33,440 bases of DNA, taken from positions 1-33,440 of the forward strand of contig JAFRST010000040.1 of the NCBI GenBank assembly GCA_017427465.1, written 5' to 3'. This stretch comes from Clostridiales bacterium (lineage in GTDB: Bacteria; Bacillota; Clostridia; Saccharofermentanales; Saccharofermentanaceae). Every line of letters begins with the position of its first letter. The stretch's first letter is position 1. A program made the translations under genes and the position numbers. Positions 16,141 through 23,729 of this stretch are shown one piece after another. The notes below the pieces were generated by a model. It searched no databases and was not told the DNA's origin. It worked only from the letters and a program-made list of their open reading frames with translations.

Positions 16141-16896
16141 TTACCACCCCATCTTTGCGAGGAAGTCATTGAGCTTCTGATGACGCTCCTTATCACCTGT
16201 TACATACTTGCCCAGGTTGCACTCACCTGCAATCTCACCATCCTTAACATAAAGGATACGGTTACCTCTTCTGGCACTTGTGATATCGTGTGTGACCATT
16301 ACGATCGACTGGCCTTTTTCATTGAACTTTGTGAGAGTATCAAGAACAGCCTTACCTGTCTGTGAGTTCAAGGCTCCTGTCGGTTCGTCTGCGAAAACAA
16401 GCTTCGGCTCATTGATAAGAGCTCTTGCGATACCGACTCTTTGCGCCTCACCGCCTGAGATCTGCGTGGGAAATTTATTCCATAAAGGCTCTTCGATACT
16501 TACTGCCTTCAAGAGTTCTCCGGCTTTCTTTACGAGCATTTTCTTATCCCTGTAAACGAGAAGTCCTGCTGCCATCAGGTTATCAAGAACGCTCATTGAA
16601 TCTACAAGATATACCTGCTGGAAAACGAATCCGCAGTTGCTCCTTCTGAAGAGCGCTAGTTCGTCTGTATTCATCTTAGTGATCTCCGTGCCGTCGAAAG
16701 ATACGGAACCTAATGTCGGCTTATCCATGCCTGAGAGTGAGTAAAGAAGCGTTGATTTACCTGCGCCTGATGCTCCCATGATGATAGTGAAATCACCTTC
16801 ATAGATCTCAAGATCTATATTTTTAAGTACGTGCTGCTGAATGCCGCCGTTCGAAAATGTCTTGCAAAGTTTCTTGGTTTCAATAATGTTTTTCAT
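16141..16896 (-). CDS. ABC transporter ATP-binding protein (MacB/LolD/BceA type)
   Basis: A 251-residue ATPase with Walker A GASGAGKST near residue 42, Q-loop CGFVFQQVYLV, signature SGGEAQR, Walker B LVFADEP followed by TGALNSQTG, and switch histidine MVTHD. The TGALNS after Walker B is characteristic of the MacB/LolD/BceA subgroup that drives FtsX-type permeases, which matches the next gene. An AAGGAGG site precedes the ATG. The expected upstream operon partner, a histidine kinase, is 6.8 kb away across a mobile element. In the reconstructed pre-insertion order the gap would be about 85 bases. Four phased TTAA boxes lie 40-75 bases upstream and probably bind the response regulator. Confidence 0.96.
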   Translation of the reverse strand: MKNIIETKKLCKTFSNGGIQQHVLKNIDLEIYEGDFTIIMGASGAGKSTLLYSLSGMDKPTLGSVSFDGTEITKMNTDELALFRRSNCGFVFQQVYLVDSMSVLDNLMAAGLLVYRDKKMLVKKAGELLKAVSIEEPLWNKFPTQISGGEAQRVGIARALINEPKLVFADEPTGALNSQTGKAVLDTLTKFNEKGQSIVMVTHDITSARRGNRILYVKDGEIAGECNLGKYVTGDKERHQKLNDFLAKMGW

Positions 16897-16934
16897 GTCT
16901 TGCGACCTCCTTATAGCATAGAGGATATTCTTAT

Positions 16935-16977
16935 AACCCTTAAATGCCTTTAAGGAACTCTTAAATAACTCTTAAAT
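16935..16977 (-). promoter_or_regulatory. four helically phased TTAA-centred direct repeats upstream of the ABC exporter
   Basis: On the plus strand AACCCTTAAAT, GCCTTTAAGG, AACTCTTAAAT and AACTCTTAAAT follow each other without gaps. Their TTAA cores start at 16940, 16950, 16961 and 16972, a spacing of 10, 11 and 11 bp. Direct repeats at one helical turn are the usual binding pattern of OmpR-family regulators. The regulator encoded at 24980-25684 is the natural candidate. Confidence 0.6.
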
Positions 16978-16980
16978 CGT
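16964..16980 (+). repeat. left attachment-site repeat of the mobile element
   Basis: AATAACTCTTAAATCGT matches the right copy at 23711-23727 (AATAGTTCTTAAATCGT) at 15 of 17 positions, with an exact 11-base core TCTTAAATCGT. It overlaps the last TTAA box upstream of the ABC exporter. Confidence 0.6.
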
Positions 16981-17044
16981 TATCTTTCTGAGAAATCCTT
17001 ATTTTATAAGGACTTTATACGTTTTCCTGCTTGTTTTGACCGGG

Positions 17045-17130
17045 TTTTCCCTTATTCTTTCCCTTACAATCATTTTGTAAGGGAAAGATTGTCGCATAAA
17101 TCTGTATTTATAGATGTTTCTATAAGGGAA
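17045..17130. repeat. left-end integrase arm-type sites and 14-bp inverted repeat
   Basis: TTTTCCCTTA and CTTTCCCTTA occur at 17045-17066, and their complements at 17078-17087 and 17120-17130. A perfect inverted repeat TCTTTCCCTTACAA/TTGTAAGGGAAAGA (17056-17069 and 17075-17088, spacer 5 bases) joins two of them. The pair at 17045-17070 matches 23539-23564 at the right end in the same orientation (21 of 26). The hairpin could also terminate the integrase transcript. Confidence 0.55.
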
Positions 17131-17134
17131 AACA

Positions 17135-18427
17135 TCATCCTGCTAGCCAATCAAGCAGTTTGGCAGAAGATTTCTTGGATTCGCAGCTACCATGAGCGTA
17201 TGTGTTTATCGTAGTACTTAACCTGTTATGTCCAAGCATTTCCTGAACATCCTTAGGAGATACTCCATTCTTAAGAAGATTAGTAGTAAAGGTGTGACGT
17301 AATACATGAAAGTGAAAGCCCTCAAACATAGGCACATTCTTTGCAACATACTTGCAAGCCTGTTCGATAGACTTCGGTGTCAACAACCTTCCGTCTCTAC
17401 ACCTACACACTAAATCCAAGGGCTTGTATTCCCCTGAGATCTCTTGCGTTCCGTCAAATGAATAGCACTCGAAATAAATGCGATTCTTCTCACGAACCTC
17501 TTTATAATAGTTCCTCTGGTACAATTCACCATAGGCCTTTTGAATAAGTGCCTGTTGCTTCTTTGCTTCCCAAAGAATCTTCTTCAGGTTTTCTCCGAAG
17601 TATACAGTTCTCACTTTAGCTCTCTTAGTGGTTCCTATCTCAGTCTTGTGTCTGATAGTATTACGGGAAACACTTCTTCGAACAATAAGATACTGTTCTT
17701 CAAAATTTATATCCTGCCAAGTTAAGCCTGAGACTTCTCCAAGCCTTAATCCCGTGTAATACGAAATCTGTACCGGAAGAACTGCATCAGGGTGATGCTC
17801 ACTAAGATAAGCGACAAGCATCTTGAACATCTCCGGTGTAATCGGAGTTGTGCTTTCGTCTATGTCCGTTTCGGATACAAACAAATCTGAATTATCCTTC
17901 TTAGTATGAATAACGACATACTCCATAGGATTGTAAGCGATATACTTCTTAGGAAATACCGCAAATCTGAATACATGTTTCAGAATAGCCGAGAATATCC
18001 AAAGATAACTTCTTCCATATCCGTTACCAGCATCAAAATCACCTTCTTTGCCGCCAAAAGCGACAAGATCAAGGAAAGACTGCAGATGTTCTGCAGTAAT
18101 TGTCTTGAGCTTTCTTTTGCTAATGGGATGGAGTTTTAATCGCTTAATACAGAATAGATACGTCTTAGCTGTACCATTACTCAGTGATCCTGTCTTAAGT
18201 TCTTCTTCTGCCCAAATGTCAAGGAGCGCCGCGAGATCAAGATTCTTCGCATCAGCTATGAATCTTTTTGCCTCATAATCTTCCATAGCCTGACGAAGAA
18301 GCTTCTCAGTCTCGCTCTTACTTTCGGTTCCGACATATTCTTTCTGGATAAGCCTGCCGGAGGCATCCTCTACGTAGAAACGGTAATACCACTTCTTACC
18401 TAGTTTTCTTACAGATCCTTTTGCCAT
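17135..18427 (-). CDS. tyrosine recombinase/integrase of the mobile element
   Basis: A 430-residue Tn916-type integrase that cuts and rejoins the element ends. An arm-binding N-terminal domain (KLGKKWYYRFYVED, then EYVG) is followed by a SAM-like core-binding region (about 65-170) and the catalytic domain. The catalytic set is complete: R228 (TGLRLGE), H374 and R377 (HVLRH), H400 (LGHNRLS) and nucleophile Tyr410 (TINTYAH). The ATG has a GAAAGGA site. Its 3' end points toward the left end of the element, 155 bases from the att repeat, as in Tn916-like elements. It follows the XRE repressor gene by 83 bases in the same direction. Nothing suggests inactivation. Confidence 0.96.
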   Translation of the reverse strand: MAKGSVRKLGKKWYYRFYVEDASGRLIQKEYVGTESKSETEKLLRQAMEDYEAKRFIADAKNLDLAALLDIWAEEELKTGSLSNGTAKTYLFCIKRLKLHPISKRKLKTITAEHLQSFLDLVAFGGKEGDFDAGNGYGRSYLWIFSAILKHVFRFAVFPKKYIAYNPMEYVVIHTKKDNSDLFVSETDIDESTTPITPEMFKMLVAYLSEHHPDAVLPVQISYYTGLRLGEVSGLTWQDINFEEQYLIVRRSVSRNTIRHKTEIGTTKRAKVRTVYFGENLKKILWEAKKQQALIQKAYGELYQRNYYKEVREKNRIYFECYSFDGTQEISGEYKPLDLVCRCRDGRLLTPKSIEQACKYVAKNVPMFEGFHFHVLRHTFTTNLLKNGVSPKDVQEMLGHNRLSTTINTYAHGSCESKKSSAKLLDWLAG

Positions 18428-18453
18428 TTTAATTAATTCCTTTCTTTAATCCG

Positions 18454-18506
18454 GCAATCGGAACTGTTGAAATGCTAATTTGATACTATACGATAAATCC
18501 GATTGC
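18454..18506. repeat. 9-bp inverted repeat between repressor and integrase genes
   Basis: GCAATCGGA (18454-18462) and TCCGATTGC (18498-18506) flank a 35-base spacer in the 83-bp gap. It may be a stem in the transcript or a binding site near the integrase promoter; no strong promoter is visible. Confidence 0.4.
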
Positions 18507-18510
18507 TTTA

Positions 18511-19122
18511 CTATTCTTCCTGCTGGAACATCAGTCTCTTCAGCTGCATGTATGCTTCATATGAATCCTTCGAGTAATTTCTGAGTATTACCTCTAAGTC
18601 GTTGAAGGCGTTTATCGTGTGGGTTATCTCTCTGAGGAACATTACTTCGTTATATTCTTCAACGGAACCGAAGCCCGTTGCCTTTGCAATGTTCTTTCCT
18701 CTCTGATTACCCTTGTACTTCTCACATCCTGAGCGGAACGAATCTAAGAACGATTCGTATTCGCTTAACATAAAGATTAGAAGATCTTTAGAAAAGTTAT
18801 ATTCTTCATCTTTGAGATCTTCCTGTTCGATACAGGTAAGTCTTCCGAAAATGTCCTTTATCTTAAGATCCTTCTCGTCCGTAATGTCTGATGTGTATTC
18901 TTCCGTTTCTCCCTTCAACCACTCGACTGAAACATGAAGCGTTTCTGCCAGACCTTCAAGAACGAGTTTCTTGGTATTGTCTATGGCTCCCGCTTCATAT
19001 CTCTGGATCGTGGATTTGTTTACATCCATCTTGTCAGCTACATACTGCTGATTAAGACCTAATTCCAATCTCCTTTGTTTGGCTCTACTACCGATTAGCT
19101 TTCTAAGCTCTTTATTACTCAT
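18511..19122 (-). CDS. XRE-family repressor of the mobile element
   Basis: A 203-residue regulator with an N-terminal lambda-repressor-type helix-turn-helix (RRLELGLNQQYVADKMDVNK then STIQRYEAGAID, about residues 17-50). A longer charged C-terminal region follows, probably for dimerisation or signal sensing. It has no LexA-type autoprotease motif that I can see. A GGAGG site precedes the ATG. It is transcribed divergently from the excisionase and relaxase genes. The intergenic region holds several copies of an ATGCAA palindrome overlapping both promoters, so it most likely represses transfer genes and itself. It probably forms a transcript with the integrase gene. Confidence 0.9.
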   Translation of the reverse strand: MSNKELRKLIGSRAKQRRLELGLNQQYVADKMDVNKSTIQRYEAGAIDNTKKLVLEGLAETLHVSVEWLKGETEEYTSDITDEKDLKIKDIFGRLTCIEQEDLKDEEYNFSKDLLIFMLSEYESFLDSFRSGCEKYKGNQRGKNIAKATGFGSVEEYNEVMFLREITHTINAFNDLEVILRNYSKDSYEAYMQLKRLMFQQEE

Positions 19123-19153
19123 ACGAAATGCCTCCTCAAAGGTTCATGTGGTT

Positions 19154-19278
19154 ACTCTAGCACAAGGGAAAGCAAAATGCAATATGCAACTTTTAGAAAT
19201 ATTACAAAATTGCATAATGCTTGACATATTTAAGTTGAGGCTTTATATTATGCAATATCAAAAGTTGCATAATGCAAC
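19154..19278. promoter_or_regulatory. divergent promoters with ATGCAA-type operators (repressor/excisionase switch)
   Basis: Rightward: TTGACA (19221-19226), 17 bases, TATATT (19244-19249), a near-consensus promoter for the excisionase and relaxase. Leftward (minus strand): TTGCAT (19177-19182), 17 bases, TAGAGT (19154-19159) preceded by TGC, for the repressor. Operators are GTTGCATAATGCAAC (19264-19278, a perfect 15-bp palindrome), TTGCATAATGC (19210-19220), ATTATGCAATA (19248-19258, overlapping the -10) and ATGCAATATGCAAC (19177-19190, overlapping the leftward -35). This is a lambdoid-style switch layout. Confidence 0.72.
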
Positions 19279-19296
19279 AGAAAGGAGAGTGCTCAG

Positions 19297-19524
19297 ATGC
19301 AGAACATAAGGATAGCGTATTCGATCGACGAGGCAGCGGAGTTTACGGGGATAGGTAGAAACACTCTCCGTAAGCTAATTGAATGGAAAAAGCTGCCGGT
19401 CCTTAAGGTCGGGAGAAAGCTTCTCATACGTGGCGACACGTTGGAATCTTTCCTTCGTCTGAATGAAGGACGAGACCTTAGGGACCAGAACGTGGTACGA
19501 GGAATAGACCTCTATTCCGAGTAA
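19297..19524 (+). CDS. excisionase-like helix-turn-helix protein
   Basis: A 75-residue protein with a MerR/excisionase-type winged helix: SIDEAAEFTGIGRNTLRKLI forms the HTH, followed by the wing KVGRKLLIRGDTLESFL. This matches small Tn916-type Xis/DNA-binding excisionase proteins that bend the element ends and direct the integrase toward excision. AAAGGAG lies 9 bases before the ATG. It is the first gene of the rightward transcript, under the near-consensus promoter at 19221-19249 and the repressor operators, with the relaxase gene downstream. Distance from the integrase gene is unusual compared with Tn916, where xis and int are adjacent. Confidence 0.85.
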   Translation: MQNIRIAYSIDEAAEFTGIGRNTLRKLIEWKKLPVLKVGRKLLIRGDTLESFLRLNEGRDLRDQNVVRGIDLYSE

Positions 19525-19526
19525 TC

Positions 19527-19598
19527 CCCCGAAGGGGCGCCTTGAGTTTTGATACGCAGTGTCAAAACTCATAAGGCGTTACTTCTGTCAGAAGTAAC
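19527..19598. other. candidate origin of transfer (oriT) upstream of the relaxase
   Basis: The 127-bp gap between excisionase and relaxase holds three stems in a row: CCCC/GGGG (19527-19537); a 15-bp stem CGCCTT-GAGTTTTGA with TCAAAACTC-AAGGCG (19538-19578, two-base bulge, 9-base loop); and a perfect 10-bp inverted repeat GTTACTTCTG/CAGAAGTAAC around one T (19578-19598). MobV relaxases usually act at hairpin-rich oriT sites directly upstream of their own gene. The nick site itself is not identifiable. One of the stems could instead be an attenuator. Confidence 0.5.
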
Positions 19599-19651
19599 AA
19601 GGCAGCTTCAAGAGTCAAGCTAAATATTTCTTAAGAAAGGAGGTAGATCCG

Positions 19652-20971
19652 ATGGCAAAAACCATATCATTCGTAAAAGGTAAAGGCAGTATAAATCATA
19701 ACAACAGAGAATTCACAGCCAAGAACGTAGATGCATCCAGAACATCTATGAACATAGTATATGTACAGATACCGATAGAGAAAGCTTATGAAGAAATCTT
19801 CGGACAAGCGGTAGCTGATTACAATGCTAAGCAAAAAAGAAACGACAGGAAGATAGATAACTATCTTGCTAAAGTAAAGCAGTCCAAGAATAACGAGAAG
19901 GTCTTCTATGAGAATGTAGTACAGATCGGCAAGAAAGACGATACCGGGATCTTAGACGAAAACGGCAACGTAACGGAAGCGGCAAGCTTAGCTAAAGAAG
20001 TATTGGACGAATATGCAAGAACGTTTCAGGAGAGGAATCCGAACCTGATACTGTTCAATGCAGTGCTCCATATGGATGAGGCTACTCCTCACCTGCACCT
20101 GGACTATATACCCGTAGCACACGGATATAAAACAGGGCTAAAAACAAGGAACAGCTTATCTAAAGGATTACAGGAAATGGGTATCGCTCCTGCTATCGGC
20201 AAGAACGATACTGAGACTATGCACTGGCAACAGAGGGAAAGAGATTTCCTCGAAAAACTGTGCAAAGAAAAAGGCATAGAGACAGAAGTGCTCGGCATAG
20301 TCCGTGATAATTACTCCATACCTGAATACAAGGCTGCCATGCGCGAGAAGGAAGAGGCTGAAGCAGAGCTCGAGATCCTGAACTCCGAGAAAGAGGAAGC
20401 TATATCCCTGATAGATGCTACCGATTCTCAGATTCAGAGCAATTACGAAGTAATCGACGAACAGGAAGAAGAGTTAAAGCAAATAAAGGAACGGATCGAA
20501 GCGGCAGAGCTTAAGATCAGATCGAAGCAGGAAGAAATTAATGGCATCGCCGAAGCGATGAAGCCGTCTTATGCAGAAATACAGGAGATAGAATCAAAAG
20601 TAACACCTGTCCCCTCCATGTTCGGCAAAGAACCTATGGTAAAGCTTCCTAAAACAATATACGACAAACTGATAGCAAGATATCAGCTTGCAGACACGCT
20701 CGAAAGGCTCTATCACCAGTATGAGTTCGAAGCAAGAACGCTAAAGATAAAAATCAATGATCTCAAGGCTGAAGTGTCCTTTCTAAAGAAGAAAGTTCAG
20801 CAATTTACGGATTTTATAGAAACCAAGGGGCTTGTTGAAGCCTTTAAGGAATTCCTAAATCCTATAAAGGCAATCGAAAAGATTAAGGATGACAGGGCTA
20901 AGAGGATAGAACAAAGGACAATGAAAACACAAGAGATGCCGGCTAAGAAAAAGAAACCGTCAGTAAGATAA
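19652..20971 (+). CDS. MobV-family relaxase (Mob/Pre plasmid recombination enzyme)
   Basis: A 439-residue DNA-nicking relaxase that starts mobilisation at oriT. The N-terminal HNNR motif (residues 16-19) matches the HNxR of MobM, whose histidine is the catalytic nucleophile. The metal-binding motif HMDEATPHLHLDYIP gives H140, E143, H147 and H149. A long acidic/basic coiled coil spans about 230-300 and a second one about 350-385, as expected for dimerisation and partner contacts. AAAGGAGG lies 8 bases upstream of the ATG. An oriT-like hairpin cluster precedes the gene, and a terminator follows at 20986. No accessory mobilisation gene or coupling protein is present, so transfer would depend on another conjugative element. 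Confidence 0.95.
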   Translation: MAKTISFVKGKGSINHNNREFTAKNVDASRTSMNIVYVQIPIEKAYEEIFGQAVADYNAKQKRNDRKIDNYLAKVKQSKNNEKVFYENVVQIGKKDDTGILDENGNVTEAASLAKEVLDEYARTFQERNPNLILFNAVLHMDEATPHLHLDYIPVAHGYKTGLKTRNSLSKGLQEMGIAPAIGKNDTETMHWQQRERDFLEKLCKEKGIETEVLGIVRDNYSIPEYKAAMREKEEAEAELEILNSEKEEAISLIDATDSQIQSNYEVIDEQEEELKQIKERIEAAELKIRSKQEEINGIAEAMKPSYAEIQEIESKVTPVPSMFGKEPMVKLPKTIYDKLIARYQLADTLERLYHQYEFEARTLKIKINDLKAEVSFLKKKVQQFTDFIETKGLVEAFKEFLNPIKAIEKIKDDRAKRIEQRTMKTQEMPAKKKKPSVR

Positions 20972-20985
20972 ACTTATAAAAGAAG

Positions 20986-21010
20986 CAGGCGCCAGTTAAG
21001 GTGCCTGTTT
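20986..21010 (+). terminator. terminator of the relaxase transcript
   Basis: An 8-bp stem CAGGCGCC/GGTGCCTG with loop AGTTAA is followed by TTT, 14 bases after the relaxase stop. It lies between convergent genes and may also serve the leftward lipoprotein transcript. Confidence 0.65.
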
Positions 21011-21047
21011 CATGTTACATTGTCTTATATCAAAGCATAACACTTCA

Positions 21048-23405
21048 CTAATTTCTTTCGTTAATTACAGTCCGTGCCCGGTCATTCATTATCTTAATGA
21101 CATCATCAATAGATTTATCCCCTGCCAGATATGGCTGAATCTCTTCATATATGATTATTTCTATAGCTGCATCTGATCTGACGATATGGGTTACCGATTC
21201 TGTAATATTTTTAATTGTTTCCAAGTCACCTTTCTCTGCCTGAACAGTTGATATACCACCGCCAAATGCATAAGAGGATTCAATTTCCTTTCTATGATTA
21301 AAAGTATCTATACATATTTCCCCTACTTCATCAAAGGCTTTACGATTGATAGGGAAAGAATTTTGAGATGATAAAGTTTCAGTTGGCTTACAAAGATTGG
21401 TTTGGATTTCTTGACTTAAGAGCATCTCAATAAATCTCCAAGAACCTTCAGGGCATTTAGATCCTTGTGTTATAGATACGAATCGTCTGATCTCAGCTGA
21501 AGGGCCACGGGAATCACCTGACGGAAATCCTACAAGATCAGCATCTTTGAAGTTATACGAAACGCTATAAACACTACTGAACCACCCGAGATACCCTTCT
21601 ATTCCGACAGAAGGAGCATAATCTTTTTTTCGGCTCCTTAAATATTCCTGTAATTCTACATTGTTCACGTTCTCCGCCGTATATTCCGCCAATTCCTTGA
21701 ATGCCGGAACATTAAAATCTATGACACCATTAGTCTCAAAGAGATCATATTCACACTTCATACATTCGCTTATAAATCCAGTCTGGGTTCTTGCAATTTG
21801 ATTAACTCCATTACTGTAAGAATCGGTATACTGCCCGAACTGTTCATAAGTCATTCCGCTGCCTGATACATCATAGTTTGTCCTGTCTACTATAATGCCA
21901 TCCAAAACAAACGATAAGGGCATTGCATATAGACCACCATTGCTCTCACAAGCTGAAACGATATTTCCGAAAACGTCGCTTTTTACCTTGCTGTTCTCGA
22001 AATACGGTTTCAGATCCATCATGCAATTACCATTATTCAATTGACTGTGACCCGAAACATAGAAAACTACATCAGGACAGTCTCCGGCCATCAGATCCAC
22101 CATCATCTGATTCCCTACTTCACCCTGTGTATAAAAATATGGAACATCTGTGCCATACGAGTCTCGTTCCTTATCATCATATTTATTGGGTACTAATTTA
22201 ATGAAATAGTCTTTATCCGTCCTGTTAAATGTATATATGGCGTCATATATCATGGCATCATAAATCCCGTCGGTTGTAATTACCGCTTTTCCAGCATTGG
22301 GATTTGTCTTTGCTTTTGTAGTCCTATAGATATCAAATACACACTCAGCGCTTTCCGGGCACCAGTTCCACACTGCAAGTTCAGCCGTTTCTTCATCAGC
22401 AGTAAAAACATGGCTGCTCATTTTATATGAAACGAATACCGCTCTGTTGATGTCCATATTCTCAAACAAAATGAGATTTTTCATACACTTGTTGTCAAAA
22501 TCCGGAGTCGCAATAGCATCAGACGTAATAAAATATATCTTTCCGTCACTGCCAACATTGAAAGTGTTATCTTCTCGATAGTATGTAAAATATGGCTTGA
22601 TCCATTCGTAATCAGATGTTTCTTTGGATAATGTTCGGTTCGCAGCATCGTATATGAAATAGTTAAAAGTCTGATAGTCGAAGAAAAGCACCTGCGTATC
22701 GCTGACAGGCAGAAAATCAGATACATAACCAGAGAGATCTTTTACAAACTCAGGACCCGGTGAAAAACAGAATTCTTCACCATCAGGGCCAACAGAAAGA
22801 ACACTAAAATTATCATACTTACTTGCATATAAATCATATTTTCCGCATCTTGTTCGACTGATATCAATGTAAGTCTCTCCGTAGGCTGATGTTAACGCTC
22901 GTGAAAACTCATGAGACTCAGATAAACTAATACCGCCAGTCATAATATCAATATCGAATACCATTATTGCTTTATTACTGAAATTATTAACTTTCAATTT
23001 GAGAGATCCGTCTTGGATATAAATATCTCTGTAAATCTCTAATTCCGGCAAATTAATATCTGAAAAAGCTTCATTGAACTTCGATAAGAGCTCCATATCT
23101 GCTATCAGCTTGCCCTTCTCGGAATAAAGATAAAGATTTATCGCCGACATGCCGAAGCCCTGGAATGCAAACACATAACCATCTGAGATTTTGCCGATAG
23201 GTTGTTGCCGACACTGATTTTCAACGAAAAGGTCTTCATCAAGCTTTGCGGAACACTCTATAACTTCACAGTTATACCAAGGAGTATCAGCAGATATAAT
23301 CTCTCCGTTTGTTACTACCTTCTTCTTAAAAAGCGAACATCCGTAAATTGACAGTATCATCGATACAGACAAAATCAAGGAAACTAGTTTTCTCGTATTT
23401 TTCAT
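21048..23405 (-). CDS. orphan solute-binding lipoprotein (large, two-part)
   Basis: A 785-residue lipoprotein. The signal sequence ends in the lipobox SIYGC, so Cys23 is probably lipidated and anchored outside. Residues from about 25 to 390 are Tyr/Asp/Phe-rich strands like a beta-propeller or sensor domain. The C-terminal half resembles family-1 extracellular solute-binding proteins: DLMAGDCPDVVFY, MDLKPYFEN, GLYAMPLSFVLDGIIVDRTN, MTYEQF, then SITQGSKCPEGSWRFIEMLL and FPINRKAFDE. No permease or ATPase for import lies nearby. It is the only gene of the element with no role in mobility, so it is cargo. It might sense or capture an oligosaccharide or peptide, but the ligand is unknown. Confidence 0.82.
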   Translation of the reverse strand: MKNTRKLVSLILSVSMILSIYGCSLFKKKVVTNGEIISADTPWYNCEVIECSAKLDEDLFVENQCRQQPIGKISDGYVFAFQGFGMSAINLYLYSEKGKLIADMELLSKFNEAFSDINLPELEIYRDIYIQDGSLKLKVNNFSNKAIMVFDIDIMTGGISLSESHEFSRALTSAYGETYIDISRTRCGKYDLYASKYDNFSVLSVGPDGEEFCFSPGPEFVKDLSGYVSDFLPVSDTQVLFFDYQTFNYFIYDAANRTLSKETSDYEWIKPYFTYYREDNTFNVGSDGKIYFITSDAIATPDFDNKCMKNLILFENMDINRAVFVSYKMSSHVFTADEETAELAVWNWCPESAECVFDIYRTTKAKTNPNAGKAVITTDGIYDAMIYDAIYTFNRTDKDYFIKLVPNKYDDKERDSYGTDVPYFYTQGEVGNQMMVDLMAGDCPDVVFYVSGHSQLNNGNCMMDLKPYFENSKVKSDVFGNIVSACESNGGLYAMPLSFVLDGIIVDRTNYDVSGSGMTYEQFGQYTDSYSNGVNQIARTQTGFISECMKCEYDLFETNGVIDFNVPAFKELAEYTAENVNNVELQEYLRSRKKDYAPSVGIEGYLGWFSSVYSVSYNFKDADLVGFPSGDSRGPSAEIRRFVSITQGSKCPEGSWRFIEMLLSQEIQTNLCKPTETLSSQNSFPINRKAFDEVGEICIDTFNHRKEIESSYAFGGGISTVQAEKGDLETIKNITESVTHIVRSDAAIEIIIYEEIQPYLAGDKSIDDVIKIMNDRARTVINERN

Positions 23406-23729
23406 AATAATGTGTCCCCACCTATTATCGATAACCAGTCGAATAACTATAAGACCACTATGATTTCTTACTTATAAAACAATTATACATTTCAACAGTC
23501 CGATTACCATAAAGTATTACTTCGTGTTATCTGGTTCTCTTTCCCTTATATTTTCCCTTGTAATTGCATAAATGTTAATAACATGCAATAAAACAAGATA
23601 ACAGTTATAAGGTCCGAGATGCGTATAAAGTCCTTTATTTTCAAGGGATTTCAGAAAACAAAGTAACAAGATATATCATCAGGTAACACTTCGAAAAAGA
23701 TTCAGAAACTAATAGTTCTTAAATCGTGA
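23406..23729. other. 324-bp noncoding right end of the mobile element
   Basis: No gene is visible. The first part should hold the lipoprotein promoter. At 23539-23564 lie two TTTCCCTT-type repeats matching the left end in direct orientation. At about 23620-23665 lies the inverted partner of the left-end sequence containing CGTATAAAGTCCTT. The right att repeat is at 23711-23727, three bases before the kinase stop codon. Confidence 0.6.
23711..23727 (+). repeat. right attachment-site repeat of the mobile element
   Basis: AATAGTTCTTAAATCGT, 15 of 17 identical to 16964-16980. It ends 3 bases before the stop codon of the histidine kinase (read from the other strand), so the insertion spared the kinase reading frame. 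The two differing bases lie outside the shared 11-base core and could reflect integrase coupling sequences. Confidence 0.6.

Larger units (their letters stand above)
16964..23727. mobile_element. integrative mobilizable element of about 6.75 kb (Tn916-type integrase, MobV relaxase)
   Basis: The unit holds an integrase, an XRE repressor, an excisionase-like HTH protein, a MobV relaxase and a solute-binding lipoprotein. It is bounded by near-identical 17-bp direct repeats. Inside each end lie copies of TTTCCCTTA (four on the left in both orientations, two on the right), which look like integrase arm sites. An imperfect inverted repeat of about 45 bp (shared core AAGGACTTTATACG) lies at 16979-17021 and, inverted, at about 23620-23665. 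No conjugation or replication-initiation gene is present, so it would need a helper for transfer. Its genes look more AT-rich than the flanks. The exact ends are inferred. Confidence 0.72.

Noticed and set aside
21013..21021. Third copy of the TGTAACATTGTTACA operator
   Set aside because: Only one half-site (TGTTACA) is present and it lies between convergent genes.
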